NCBI RefSeq assembly: GCF_001854475.1
Contig: NZ_MNAN01000035.1
Location: 95,460-159,459 of the forward strand
DNA from: Pseudoalteromonas byunsanensis
GTDB taxonomy: Bacteria; Pseudomonadota; Gammaproteobacteria; Enterobacterales; Alteromonadaceae
Reading direction: 5' to 3'
DNA: 64,000 bases
Positions 16,004-24,764 of this stretch are shown in pieces. Numbering within the stretch: position 1 is the stretch's first letter; the number at the start of each line of letters is the position of its first letter. The notes beneath the pieces are model-generated. The model saw only the letters and a list, made by a program, of their open reading frames with translations, did no database searches and was not told where the DNA came from. Made by a program: the position numbers and the translations under genes.

Positions 16004-17521
16004 ATGCTTAAAAAGTCTCTCCTTACCTGTGCCATTGCGATGGCACTAGGTTATGGTAATGCTGCGCTCGCGACTGAGCAAACCAGCAAGAAAACTCAAA
16101 GCGCTATACAATCAGATTTTATGGCAGGTGCTCAACACAATCGTGCTGAGATAACACAAAACTCGTCAGGTGGCGCCGTAGGCAATGAAATAAGCCTGAC
16201 TCAGGGCGGTGAAACTAACGGTGCCCAACTCTCAGTAACTGGTGATGCCAACACGCTAAGCAGTGAGCAAACTGGAAATCGCAATTTACAACTTACTCAA
16301 GTCAATGGTTTAGACAATCAGATCAGCAATAACCAGTCTGGAAATGATGCGCAAACCCAGTTATCCGTGACAGGGGATGCCAATATGCTCTCTCTTTCAC
16401 AAAGTGGTAATGCTGGATTAGGTGACATTGGTAACGAAGTCAAAATCAATGCACAAGGTGATGCCAATACCATAAACATAAACCAAAGTTCGGGCGGACA
16501 CTGGACCTATATCGATGACTTACAAGGTCATAATAATGAAATAGCTATAGAGCAAAGCGGCGAGTGGAATGAAGCAAGAATTATCGAAGCTATCGGCGAT
16601 GCTAATGAATTTGAAGTTGAGCAAACTGGTTTTTGGAACATAGCTGATGTAAATGAGCTGACCGGAAATGATAATACTCTGAAAATAAAGCAAAATGGCG
16701 ACCAAAACAACTTCCAAGTTGACCTGCTCAATGGTGACGATAACCGTTTAAATACAGAGCAACATGGTAATAATAGCGCCATCACATTTGCTATCATTGA
16801 AGGTGAAGACAATAACTTAGCGGTACAACAACGTGGCGATGATAACAGCTTTACCAGTGGCCTAATCGTTGGTAATGACAACAGTTTAAATGGCCAACAA
16901 AGCGGTAATGAAAATACGCTTGAAGTGGACATGGTTGGTAATGACAATTCATTCACATCACTACAAATGGGCAATGCCAATACCGCTTATATGGGTGTGA
17001 TTGGTGATGACAACCAATTCACCAATACACAACTTGGTGATGGCAATGAGAGCCACTTAGCCAACTTCAATGGCTCTGATAATGTTTTTGCTATCAATCA
17101 GGTAGGTGATGCGAACCACGCAATGATACAGACATCTCACCCTGATACTAGCTTAACTACTTCATCAAATGACATTACACTTAATCAAATCGGTAACGAA
17201 AACGATACTAGTGTAACACTAAGTAGCGAAACCAGTAGCCAAAACAACACGCTTGACTTGGTTCAAGAAGGTAACCTCAATGCCATTGATCTTATGCTGG
17301 AAGGCTCAAATAACAGCATCGATATCGCCCAAACAGGAGATATGAATATGGTCGTTGGCGTCGATCAAGGTGCATTTGTGGTTGCCGGTAATGACCTAAG
17401 TTTGAATATTACCCAAACTGGAACTGGTAACCTAGTTGAAGGTGGTATGTCACAACTCAATGGAGATGTGTCTGTCACCCAGAACGGTGACTACAACACC
17501 ACCACTATTGTACAACAATGA
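16004..17521 (+). CDS. csgA: giant CsgA-like curlin, about 20 amyloid repeats
   Basis: A 505-residue exported protein with signal peptide 1-23 (ending NAALA) and almost nothing but curlin-type repeats after about residue 45. I count about 18-20 units of 22-23 residues with the pattern GxDNxxxxxQxGxxN, such as GNDNTLKIKQNGDQN and GDDNRLNTEQHGNNS. E. coli CsgA has only five repeats in 151 residues. Mature sequence is rich in Asn, Gln, Asp and Gly and has no cysteine that I can see. Ladders of Gln and Asn suggest a stacked beta-solenoid amyloid. A good ribosome site (GAAGGAAAC) precedes the start. It would be the main extracellular fibre subunit. Some irregular units occur near residues 375-420. 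Confidence 0.88.
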   Translation: MLKKSLLTCAIAMALGYGNAALATEQTSKKTQSAIQSDFMAGAQHNRAEITQNSSGGAVGNEISLTQGGETNGAQLSVTGDANTLSSEQTGNRNLQLTQVNGLDNQISNNQSGNDAQTQLSVTGDANMLSLSQSGNAGLGDIGNEVKINAQGDANTININQSSGGHWTYIDDLQGHNNEIAIEQSGEWNEARIIEAIGDANEFEVEQTGFWNIADVNELTGNDNTLKIKQNGDQNNFQVDLLNGDDNRLNTEQHGNNSAITFAIIEGEDNNLAVQQRGDDNSFTSGLIVGNDNSLNGQQSGNENTLEVDMVGNDNSFTSLQMGNANTAYMGVIGDDNQFTNTQLGDGNESHLANFNGSDNVFAINQVGDANHAMIQTSHPDTSLTTSSNDITLNQIGNENDTSVTLSSETSSQNNTLDLVQEGNLNAIDLMLEGSNNSIDIAQTGDMNMVVGVDQGAFVVAGNDLSLNITQTGTGNLVEGGMSQLNGDVSVTQNGDYNTTTIVQQ

Positions 17522-17549
17522 TTCTCCAGCCAAACAGGAGTGGCGATTA

Positions 17550-17624
17550 ATGCGCCCTCCTCATTTACTTCATCCATTGTGTAATCAAGCAGTTTGGCGG
17601 CATCGTAATTGTTTATGCGAGTAG
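17550..17624 (+). CDS. possible 24-residue ORF between csgA and csgE
   Basis: ATG at 17550 follows CAGGAG about 10 bases upstream and opens 24 codons (start MRPPHLLHPLC) ending in TAG at 17622-17624, just before the csgE start candidates at 17615, 17633 and 17642. Those candidates have no ribosome site of their own. The short frame may couple translation into csgE, or it may be chance. The peptide shows no recognisable family. Confidence 0.3.
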   Translation: MRPPHLLHPLCNQAVWRHRNCLCE

Positions 17625-17632
17625 TTAGTTCT

Positions 17633-18016
17633 ATGCATAAGATGATAAAAATTTTAGCAATTATTATTGTATTTGGTTTCAATTTCACAGCCAAGGCTGA
17701 AGATATTAGCGGCTTTTTGCTGGACCAAAGTATCAGCCGTTCAGGTCATGAATTTTACCGACAACTGAGTATATTGTGGCAGGATATCCCGTCTACAGCT
17801 GGTGCTACAGTCACAATAAAAGAAGCCTTGCTGCCAAAAGCTGGCACAGTTTTAAGCGTAGAACTAAATCATCAAATTGTGTACACCACATATTTGGGAA
17901 GACGCCTATCCCCCATAGATGAACAAGTGGAGCAAGCAGCACTTATTCTTATCAAGGTACTTGCCAGTAATAACTTCAGCAAGTTTAGTGATGACTTATC
18001 AAGCAGTGGTCTTTAA
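17633..18016 (+). CDS. csgE: curli secretion specificity factor CsgE
   Basis: A periplasmic protein that caps the CsgG channel and directs curlin subunits to it. The signal peptide is MHKMIKILAIIIVFGFNFTA-KA, and the mature part contains the CsgE-type segments LLDQSISRSGHEFYRQL and YTTYLGRR. Length (127 residues from 17633) matches E. coli CsgE (129). The start is uncertain: TTG 17609, ATG 17615, ATG 17633 and ATG 17642 are all in frame and none has a good ribosome site, so translation may depend on the small frame just upstream. The csgF start follows 2 bp after the stop. Confidence 0.88.
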   Translation: MHKMIKILAIIIVFGFNFTAKAEDISGFLLDQSISRSGHEFYRQLSILWQDIPSTAGATVTIKEALLPKAGTVLSVELNHQIVYTTYLGRRLSPIDEQVEQAALILIKVLASNNFSKFSDDLSSSGL

Positions 18017-18018
18017 CT

Positions 18019-18429
18019 ATGAAAAAATACGTACTCTTAATGTTGGTTTACTGCCAACACAGCTATGCCAGTGAATTGGTTTACACACCTATCAACCCTA
18101 GCTTTGGCGGTAACCCTCTAAATGCAAGCATGTTGATGAACAAGGCACAGGCACAAAATAAACACAAAGCACATGTAGAACCAAAAAGTTATGCAGAAAA
18201 AATGCAAGAGTCTCTGGAGCGAGCCTATATCAACAGAATCGTAAGAGAAGTCACCGACCTCGCTTTTGGCGAAAGTTCGGATGAGAATGTATTTGGACAA
18301 GACTCTGTTTTTACCAGCGGTGATTATCAAATCCAATTACTCACAAGTAACGCTGATAGCATTACCATCCAGATCACACACCTTATTTCTGGTGAAGTCA
18401 CAACAATAGAAATACCGAGGTTTGGCTAA
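18019..18429 (+). CDS. csgF: curli assembly protein CsgF
   Basis: Exported protein of 136 residues, signal peptide 1-17 (ending HSYA), with the hallmark mature N-terminus SELVYTPINPSFGGNPLN that in E. coli CsgF inserts into the CsgG pore. The length equals that of E. coli CsgF (138) within a few residues. In curli systems CsgF works with CsgB to anchor and nucleate the fibre at the cell surface. It is separated from csgE by 2 bp, and its TAA overlaps the csgG ATG, so expression is coupled in the order E-F-G. Confidence 0.95.
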   Translation: MKKYVLLMLVYCQHSYASELVYTPINPSFGGNPLNASMLMNKAQAQNKHKAHVEPKSYAEKMQESLERAYINRIVREVTDLAFGESSDENVFGQDSVFTSGDYQIQLLTSNADSITIQITHLISGEVTTIEIPRFG

Positions 18430-19262
18430 TGAATATGCGAAAACTCACGACTACAGGTCTGATCTATCTGCTCCTAGCAGGATGTAGCCACATCAGTAAA
18501 ACCTTGCCACCAGAGATCACACAAGCGCAAACCTTAGAACAAACAACAACCTTTTCACAGTTAAAGTCGTTACCACAGCCAATGGGTAGCATTCCTGTAT
18601 CTGTCTACTCATTTCGTGACCAAACTGGACAATACAAACCCATCGCCAATGTTAGTTCGTTTTCTACCGCTGTAACTCAGGGGGCATCGGCTATTTTGGT
18701 ACAGGCTTTAAGTGAAACCGATTGGTTTGTGCCAGTTGAGCGAGAAGGATTACAAAACATCCTCACTGAACGAAAAATTATCCGAGCAGCACAAGAGAGC
18801 GATAACAATAGCAACCAACTTCCTCCCCTTACTACGGCTAAGATTATTCTTGAAGGGGGCATTATTAGTTATGACTCAAACACCAAAACAGGTGGTTTAG
18901 GAGCAGAATATTTTGGGATTGGCCTATCTGAACTATATCGTGAAGATGTGATTTCAATCTATATGCGCGCTGTTGATGTGCGTACTGGCGTCGTTTTAAC
19001 CTCTGTCGCCACGACTAAGAAAGTACTTAGCGTAGAAATGCGTGCTGGCTTTTTCAGATATGTAAGCTACAAACGACTAGCCGAAGCTGAAGGCGGATAT
19101 TCCAATAATGAACCTATGCATATTTGCGTCAAGCAAGCCATTGAAAAGGCACTAGTAGACCTTATCAATAGCGGTATAGAAAAAGGCCTATGGTCGGCCA
19201 AACGCACTACTCTGAATAAGAGCGAGTCAGGGCATCCGGGAAAAACTGTCGAGCCCAGTTAA
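18429..19262 (+). CDS. csgG: curli secretion channel lipoprotein CsgG
   Basis: Outer-membrane lipoprotein that forms the nonameric export channel for curlin subunits. The signal peptide ends in the lipobox LLAGC with Cys19 as the lipidated residue. The 277-residue length matches E. coli CsgG (277). Conserved stretches include SVYSFRDQTGQYKP, FVPVEREGLQNILTERKIIR and ILEGGIISYDSNT followed by GGLGAEYFG. The start overlaps the csgF stop (TAATG). The 3' end overlaps the convergent csgD-like gene by 56 bp, so no terminator fits between them and the two transcripts could pair. Confidence 0.97.
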   Translation: MNMRKLTTTGLIYLLLAGCSHISKTLPPEITQAQTLEQTTTFSQLKSLPQPMGSIPVSVYSFRDQTGQYKPIANVSSFSTAVTQGASAILVQALSETDWFVPVEREGLQNILTERKIIRAAQESDNNSNQLPPLTTAKIILEGGIISYDSNTKTGGLGAEYFGIGLSELYREDVISIYMRAVDVRTGVVLTSVATTKKVLSVEMRAGFFRYVSYKRLAEAEGGYSNNEPMHICVKQAIEKALVDLINSGIEKGLWSAKRTTLNKSESGHPGKTVEPS

Positions 19263-19902
19263 GTAGCTCTATACGGTTTCTAGACTTGGTCTTGCGGAAT
19301 GCGCTGTACAAATGTGTTTTTACAGTGTGATCGCTAATATGTAGCTTATTGGCAATTTCTTTATTTTGCGCACCTTCGGCAATCAGTTTAACAATGGTTT
19401 TTTCTCTTTTTGTTAAGTTAAAAGAACCATCGTCCTGCTTTAACGTTGGCGTTGGTGTGCTAAAAATCGCGTGCTCTACCAATAGCTCAGAAAAAGTGCT
19501 ACTGATAATACTACGCCTAAACCACAGCTCTCCGTCTTTGATGGCTTTAATGCCTTTGAGCTTTATATCCGGCTCATCCTTTTCGTATATCACCCCCTTA
19601 ACACCCGAAAGTAATGCACGACGTTCGTCAACCTGACCTTCTATTGCATTGAATAGCACCAGTGACTTTCTTTTAGCTAGTACCGCCATATCAAACGAAA
19701 AGACTTCTTCACAAGTGAACCCTGTCAGATCAACAAAGACCAACTGTTCATCGGGTAATGCGACAAATGACTTCTCGCAACGTACAATGCTGCATGGCAT
19801 TTGCAAAAGCTTAAGTAAGCTTTTAATACACTCTAGACTCTGCTCCTCTCCCCCATGTAAGGTTCGAGTGACTATTGTCGCTTTACAATTCACTTTGACC
19901 AT
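19207..19902 (-). CDS. csgD: CsgD-like LuxR/FixJ-family transcriptional regulator
   Basis: A 231-residue regulator with an N-terminal receiver-like domain (LVFVDLTGF near 63-71) and a C-terminal LuxR-type helix-turn-helix at about 165-225 (LTKREKTIVKLIAEG, NKEIANKLHISDHTVKTHLY). CsgD of enteric bacteria has the same layout with an atypical receiver and activates curlin genes. Here the gene is convergent to csgG rather than upstream of csgE. The ATG at 19902 has AGGATTGAAC at good spacing and is preferred over an upstream start at 19929. The assignment as CsgD rests on domain layout and position in the curli locus. Confidence 0.82.
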   Translation of the reverse strand: MVKVNCKATIVTRTLHGGEEQSLECIKSLLKLLQMPCSIVRCEKSFVALPDEQLVFVDLTGFTCEEVFSFDMAVLAKRKSLVLFNAIEGQVDERRALLSGVKGVIYEKDEPDIKLKGIKAIKDGELWFRRSIISSTFSELLVEHAIFSTPTPTLKQDDGSFNLTKREKTIVKLIAEGAQNKEIANKLHISDHTVKTHLYSAFRKTKSRNRIELLNWARQFFPDALTRSYSE

Positions 19903-20330
19903 GTTCAATCCTACTATACCTAGTGACAAGCCCCGTTTGTGCCTGTCTTGTTCCCATGAATCTCCAAGCTACACAAAATCCGCTTATATGTAAATATTAT
20001 GTTTTATAACAAAAGCAAAATATTAACATTCCATTAAATATAATTATTAATTTCATAATATTACATGTTCTTAGCGAATTGGGTAATTAGCATGAAATTT
20101 TAACAACTTCCCTATCAGTAAGGTTAAAGTGAACTCAGCGACACCGCCTCTTTGGAAATAAATAATCATTTTGTACTAAAGAAAACTATGCATTGGCCGA
20201 TTTGATGTATAGTAAAAAATCTCTGCTACCAGGTTCTCTACACGGCATAACCAAGAGTATGCCTAATATAAAAGTAAACGTGTTAGTAAGCCTAGCAGGT
20301 AGCAATAATTAGAAGTAGGCCAAAGCAGTT
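19903..20330. other. AT-rich region upstream of csgD-like gene
   Basis: A 428-bp stretch without a recognisable gene between the divergent csgD-like gene and a small membrane-protein gene. The part from about 19985 to 20070 is extremely AT-rich (for example TTAAATATAATTATTAATTTCATAATATTACATG). A long, AT-rich leader fits a heavily regulated biofilm regulator, but no specific operator was identified. Confidence 0.4.
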
Positions 20331-20627
20331 ATGGGAATTGAATTTAATGTGGTCGTATTAAATATGATCGTTCTCACTATCGCATATGGGTTAGTCTATC
20401 CATATCGCGCAAACACTTTAAAAAAGATATCGATTCAAGACAGCATCGCGGCCTGTGCTTCGCTTAGCGTAGTAGGTTCAGTATTTTATAACACGGATAT
20501 GCGCTTTAGTTTTATCGTGATGGATGTTAACTGGTTTTGGTTTACACTAGTGACTTTCTTATTGCTCGAAGTACCACTGTTTATCTGGTACGCAAGGCGC
20601 TACCACCTGCCCTTTCTTGAGCATTAA
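20331..20627 (+). CDS. small membrane protein, function unknown
   Basis: A 98-residue protein with three hydrophobic segments: residues 5-25 (FNVVVLNMIVLTIAYGLVYP), 38-55 (SIAACASLSVVGSVFY) and 63-88 (IVMDVNWFWFTLVTFLLLEVPLFIWY). A short basic loop (YRANTLKK) follows the first. No family is recognised. The ribosome site is poor (AAAGCAGTT). The strong terminator immediately after the stop supports a real single-gene transcript. Confidence 0.6.
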   Translation: MGIEFNVVVLNMIVLTIAYGLVYPYRANTLKKISIQDSIAACASLSVVGSVFYNTDMRFSFIVMDVNWFWFTLVTFLLLEVPLFIWYARRYHLPFLEH

Positions 20628-20631
20628 AAAA

Positions 20632-20662
20632 ATTGCCGAGCTTGACTCGGCATTTTTTATAA
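20632..20662. terminator. rho-independent terminator after the small membrane gene
   Basis: Hairpin TGCCGAG CTTGA CTCGGCA followed by TTTTTTAT on the plus strand and preceded by AAAAAAATT, so it could also end speB transcription on the minus strand. Confidence 0.88.
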
Positions 20663-20673
20663 ACAGACTTATT

Positions 20674-21597
20674 TTATGGCCTATGCTTTACTGCCCAAAG
20701 GTGTAATAACTCATGTGCGATGGTCGCAGCCGCTATTGCCGTGAGTTCACTTTGATCGTACGCAGGAGATACTTCAACTACATCCATACCGATCATGTTT
20801 ACACCCTGTAACGCTCGTAAAATTTTCAAGACTTTGTCACTGGTTAAACCTCCACACACCGGTGTGCCAGTACCAGGTGCAAATGCGGGGTCTAAGCAAT
20901 CAATATCAAAAGTCAAATAAACCGGTAAGTCGCCCACTCTTGCTTTTATCTGCTCAGCAATTTGCTGCGCACTTAAGTCATTTGCTTGCATGGCATCAAT
21001 AACATCAAAGCCATGATTTTCCTGATTATATTCTGTTCTAATACCGATCTGTACAGAGTTCTCTAAACTGATCAAGCCTTCCATCGGCGCATGATAAAAC
21101 ATCGTACCATGGTCATATCGAGAACCTTGGCTATATGTATCTGTATGCGCATCGAAATGAACTAGCGCCATTTTGCCATAAATTTTATGGTGCGCGCGCA
21201 AAAGCGGCAGTGTCACAAAGTGGTCACCACCTAACCCAAGTAAGGCTTTGCCTTGGGAAATTATTTGCTGCGCAGCCAGTTCAAGCTGCGCGGTAAAATA
21301 CTCAGGGTCTCCAATTGGGTATGTAAAGTCTCCCGCATCGGAAACACTTAGCTTATCCCACAAAGAAAATGTCCATGGATATTTCTTCGATTCCCAAGCC
21401 AGATGCACTGATGCTCTTCTAATTGCATCAGGTCCCAAACGTGCTCCTGGTCTACCTGAGGTCGCCAAATCAAACGGCAATCCCAACACCACTACATCGG
21501 TGTCAATCTGGGTCATATCTCGCACCATCGGTTGGCGCAAGAATGTCATACCATTTGAGTACAACGAGTGATCTGTATGATCAAACAACTGGCTCAT
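20674..21597 (-). CDS. speB: agmatinase SpeB
   Basis: Hydrolyses agmatine to putrescine and urea. The 307-residue ureohydrolase shows all manganese ligands: His126 (GGDH), Asp149, His151 and Asp153 (HFDAHTD), and Asp231 and Asp233 (FDIDCLD), plus the family signature PAFAPGTGTP. The length matches E. coli SpeB (306). It lies 3 bp behind speA on the same strand, so the two enzymes of the arginine-to-putrescine route are made from one transcript. The terminator at about 20632-20662 lies just beyond its stop. Confidence 0.96.
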   Translation of the reverse strand: MSQLFDHTDHSLYSNGMTFLRQPMVRDMTQIDTDVVVLGLPFDLATSGRPGARLGPDAIRRASVHLAWESKKYPWTFSLWDKLSVSDAGDFTYPIGDPEYFTAQLELAAQQIISQGKALLGLGGDHFVTLPLLRAHHKIYGKMALVHFDAHTDTYSQGSRYDHGTMFYHAPMEGLISLENSVQIGIRTEYNQENHGFDVIDAMQANDLSAQQIAEQIKARVGDLPVYLTFDIDCLDPAFAPGTGTPVCGGLTSDKVLKILRALQGVNMIGMDVVEVSPAYDQSELTAIAAATIAHELLHLWAVKHRP

Positions 21598-21600
21598 AAA

Positions 21601-23514
21601 TTAAACATCTTCCAAATAAGTGTAACCATCTAGCCCTTGCTCTAGCTCAGCAAGACACATAGCTTGCTCAGCTTTTGGCAGTTTACTTCTTACCAGTTTC
21701 GCGTAGTTCGCTTTAAACTGATCTACATCTAAGTGTACATAGCGCATCATATCTGCGACCGAGTCACCTACATCAACATCACTTAAATGCAATAAACCAT
21801 CATTGTCCAAGGTTGCAATCACGCTATGTGTATCACCAAACAAGTTGTGCATATCTCCTAAAATCTCTTGATAGGCGCCAACGAGGAAAAAACCCAATAA
21901 ATAAGGTTGATCCGCATGATACTCTGGTACTGGCAAAGTGCTTTCAATACCCTGACCATCAACATAGTGCTCAATCGTGCCATCTGAGTCACAAGTAATA
22001 TCCAATAATACGGCACGCTTTTTAGGCTCGGCAGTCAAACCACTTAACGGCAACACTGGAAAGACCTGCTCAATTCCCCAAGCATCAGGTAAAGATTGAA
22101 ACAGTGAAAAGTTAACAAAAAACTTATCTGCCAGCTTCGCGCTTAATTCATCAATAATTGGACGATGGAAACGGTTCTTGTTGTCCATGCGTTGATTAAG
22201 TTCATAACACACTCTTAAGTTTATTTGCTCAGCCCATGCTCGTTGCTCAAGGTTCAATAGCCCCATTGCAAATTGACTGTGTACTTCAGAAAGATCACCT
22301 TGCGTGTCATGATAAATCTCTATCAAAGCACGGTCATCACGCTGACCATTAAGGGCTTGCCACGAACTCCACATGTTGTGCAATAAGCGTGGTGCTCCTT
22401 GAGCTGGCGCAACCACAACTTCTGGTTGATAACTCTCTGTGCCGATGACATCCGTTATCAACACTGCATGGTGTGCCGTCAAAGCTCGCCCAGACTCAGA
22501 AATGATTCTTGGCATTGGTTGCTGGTATTGCTTACACGTATCACCTATGGTGTATACGATATTATTAGCATATTCAGCCAAACTATAGTTCATTGAATTA
22601 TGAGACTGACTACGTGTTCCATCGTAATCAACTGCTAAACCACCGCCCACATCCAAACACTGTAGATTAGCGCCTAGGCGACGTAGTTCACAGTAAAAAC
22701 GCGCCGCTTCACTCACGCCAAGTCTAACATCTCGAATGTTAGCCATTTGCGAGCCAAGATGAAAATGCACTAATTGTAGTGCATTTAGCAACTTGGCCTG
22801 CGCTAGCTGGTTTATCACCGCCAAAACCTGTGACGCTGACAGACCAAACTTAGACTTTTCACCACCACTTGCTTGCCACTTACCCTTACCCTGCGATGCA
22901 AGTCTAACGCGCAGGCCTAAGCGAGGAGTCACATTCAGCGCTTCCGCTTGCTCCATAACGATATCAAGCTCGGAGCGCTTTTCTAAAACGATGTAAACCT
23001 GATGACCTAACTTTTCACCCAGCAAAGCTAAACGCACATACTCTTTATCTTTGTAACCGTTACATACGATCACAGCTGAAGTCTGTTCACTCATCGCCAA
23101 CACAGTTAAAAGCTCAGCCTTACTACCCGCTTCTAAACCAAGCTGCTTTTTGTCGGTGCTCGCTTGGCTGGCTATCAAGCCTTCGACTACTTCACGCTGT
23201 TGGTTTACTTTAATCGGATACACAAGCAGATAATCTTCTGGGTATTGATAGTCCGCTATCGCTTTATTAAAAGCGTCACAAATACTGTGTACACGTTGAC
23301 TCAATATTTGAGGAAAGCGTACTAACGCAGGCAAGGTATATCCTTGCGATTTAATTTGCTCGGCAATGCTTACCAAAGTTACTGCATGATCTGGCTGTGC
23401 CAGCTTAGGCATCGCAGTAACCTCTCCCTGATCATTGATACCATAAAAGCCTTGGCTCCAATGACGCACGTTATAGCAATCACGCGCGTGTTCAGAAGAG
23501 ATGTTTTTGGCCAT
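21601..23514 (-). CDS. speA: biosynthetic arginine decarboxylase SpeA
   Basis: PLP-dependent decarboxylation of arginine to agmatine, the first step towards putrescine. The 637-residue fold-III enzyme has the PLP lysine at 102 (VYPIKVNQQREVVEG), the substrate or cofactor segments LHLG-type VHFHLGSQ and LDVGGGLAVDYDGT, and the C-terminal CDSDG motif with the active-site cysteine (DITCDSDGTIEHY). The length fits the family (E. coli 658). The start at 23514 is preceded by AAGGAAC. The neighbour downstream is speB, and a likely polyamine exporter of the YtfL/PaeA type lies 1.3 kb upstream. Confidence 0.97.
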   Translation of the reverse strand: MAKNISSEHARDCYNVRHWSQGFYGINDQGEVTAMPKLAQPDHAVTLVSIAEQIKSQGYTLPALVRFPQILSQRVHSICDAFNKAIADYQYPEDYLLVYPIKVNQQREVVEGLIASQASTDKKQLGLEAGSKAELLTVLAMSEQTSAVIVCNGYKDKEYVRLALLGEKLGHQVYIVLEKRSELDIVMEQAEALNVTPRLGLRVRLASQGKGKWQASGGEKSKFGLSASQVLAVINQLAQAKLLNALQLVHFHLGSQMANIRDVRLGVSEAARFYCELRRLGANLQCLDVGGGLAVDYDGTRSQSHNSMNYSLAEYANNIVYTIGDTCKQYQQPMPRIISESGRALTAHHAVLITDVIGTESYQPEVVVAPAQGAPRLLHNMWSSWQALNGQRDDRALIEIYHDTQGDLSEVHSQFAMGLLNLEQRAWAEQINLRVCYELNQRMDNKNRFHRPIIDELSAKLADKFFVNFSLFQSLPDAWGIEQVFPVLPLSGLTAEPKKRAVLLDITCDSDGTIEHYVDGQGIESTLPVPEYHADQPYLLGFFLVGAYQEILGDMHNLFGDTHSVIATLDNDGLLHLSDVDVGDSVADMMRYVHLDVDQFKANYAKLVRSKLPKAEQAMCLAELEQGLDGYTYLEDV

Positions 23515-23648
23515 TCAAGTTCCTTAAAAAATTTAAAGTGTTCAGTGTTTATTTTTGCGCATTAGAAATAAATCATGCCCCTGTGTCTAACAAAATATTT
23601 CACTCTTAAAGAGTAATAATTTCACTCGTCCTTAAATGAATTCTGGCA

Positions 23649-23680
23649 TGAAAAAGGCACCTTGCGGTGCCTTGATTTTC
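23649..23680 (-). terminator. terminator of the CBS-domain gene
   Basis: Stem AAGGCACC TTGC GGTGCCTT (about 23653-23672). On the minus strand it is followed by TTTTTC, so it fits as the terminator of the gene ending at 23750. It separates that gene from speA. Confidence 0.75.
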
Positions 23681-23749
23681 ATTAACTTTATTTCATAGGA
23701 GCATCTAATTTGCTCGCTGAAAATTGACAGCAAACAAATTGGAATTTGT

Positions 23750-24340
23750 TTAAATTTCTGCGTGGTGCCAAAGGCTGTCGACTATTTCACTGAACGAGCC
23801 TGCTGGTTTGTATTGATTCATTACCTTGCCCGTCATACGGCTGATATCAATAAGATCAAAATAACCGCATACGCGAGCAGGAATTTGGCTAACAACCAAC
23901 AGATGTTCATGACCCGCCGCTTCCATACTTTTCATAATGTCACCCACTCTAGCTGTACGTAGCGTTAACTCATTAACACTATTGAGTGACGATAAGGGGA
24001 TCATGACATCAGCAACACTCATTTCTGAGCGGTTTATACCCTTTTTCGCAGAAACTCTCAGAACATAGCTACTGGTTAATCTCGCCTTAGAGATAATTCC
24101 TAGCATATTTTTTTGCTTATCTACCACAAAACTGATGCGCATATGAGTTTGCTCCATGATAAGCAAAGCATCATTCACGCTTGTACTTGTGTCTATGAGC
24201 TGTGGAGGAACCTGATGAAAGCCGTGCATGACCGCCGAAGCTGGACTGTCCAGCGAAACGATAGCATTGCAATCCAACGCGGTATCAAAGCGTGTATCAG
24301 CGGCGAGCGCTTGACTGCCAATAGTTTGGTATATAGACAT
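23750..24340 (-). CDS. CBS-domain protein
   Basis: A 196-residue soluble protein with two CBS motifs: about 45-110 (LIDTSTSVNDALLIMEQTHMRISFVVDKQ) and about 115-175 (VADVMIPLSSL ... GDIMKSMEAAGHEHLLVV). CBS pairs usually bind adenosyl nucleotides and regulate an attached or partner function; no such partner domain is present. The frame extends six codons further, but the ATG at 24340 has CAGG at good spacing and is preferred. The specific role is unknown. Confidence 0.78.
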   Translation of the reverse strand: MSIYQTIGSQALAADTRFDTALDCNAIVSLDSPASAVMHGFHQVPPQLIDTSTSVNDALLIMEQTHMRISFVVDKQKNMLGIISKARLTSSYVLRVSAKKGINRSEMSVADVMIPLSSLNSVNELTLRTARVGDIMKSMEAAGHEHLLVVSQIPARVCGYFDLIDISRMTGKVMNQYKPAGSFSEIVDSLWHHAEI

Positions 24341-24405
24341 AACAAAACCTGTTTTCAAATATAAGCTGACGACAAAAAGTGTGTATTTATTTGTACTTAA
24401 TTGGC

Positions 24406-24687
24406 TTATAAAACAGGCGGGGCACGAATACTAAAGTGCAGCGATGTGTAGGAGCAAAGATGACTATCCTTGCATATGATAAGACTCGCGCCTGCAACAT
24501 GAAAGTTATAATCCAATGAACCAACTAACGGCTCTTGCGGATCATGGTCTATGGGGTCTGCATCAATATAGATTGATTGTTGCTGTTCATAGTGGTTTTC
24601 AATATTGGCATAGCTCAAAGGTGCATTGATCACGCTAAGGAACAACACACACAAACAAGATATGACAAACCACTTACTAAACCGCAT
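24406..24687 (-). CDS. small secreted protein, function unknown
   Basis: A 93-residue protein with a signal peptide (residues 1-27, ending LSYA). The mature part is short and acidic (YIDADPIDHDPQEP), holds one pair of cysteines (ICKDSHLC) that could form a disulfide, and ends in IRAPPVL. A strong ribosome site (CAGGAGATAAA) precedes the ATG, which supports a real gene despite the size. The RxPP ending recalls small exported proteins of the DUF2946 type, but the resemblance is too slight for an assignment. It lies 77 bp downstream of the YtfL-like gene and 65 bp upstream of the CBS gene, all on the minus strand. Confidence 0.6.
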   Translation of the reverse strand: MRFSKWFVISCLCVLFLSVINAPLSYANIENHYEQQQSIYIDADPIDHDPQEPLVGSLDYNFHVAGASLIICKDSHLCSYTSLHFSIRAPPVL

Positions 24688-24764
24688 TTTATCTCCTGAC
24701 GACTAGGCGCTATATAGCAGCGCCTAATTTTCAGTGTATGGGCACGTTAAAAAATAAGCAAGGG

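Noticed and set aside
23515..23648. Riboswitch or leader upstream of speA
   Set aside because: No conserved riboswitch core or extended structure was found in this short AT-rich spacer.
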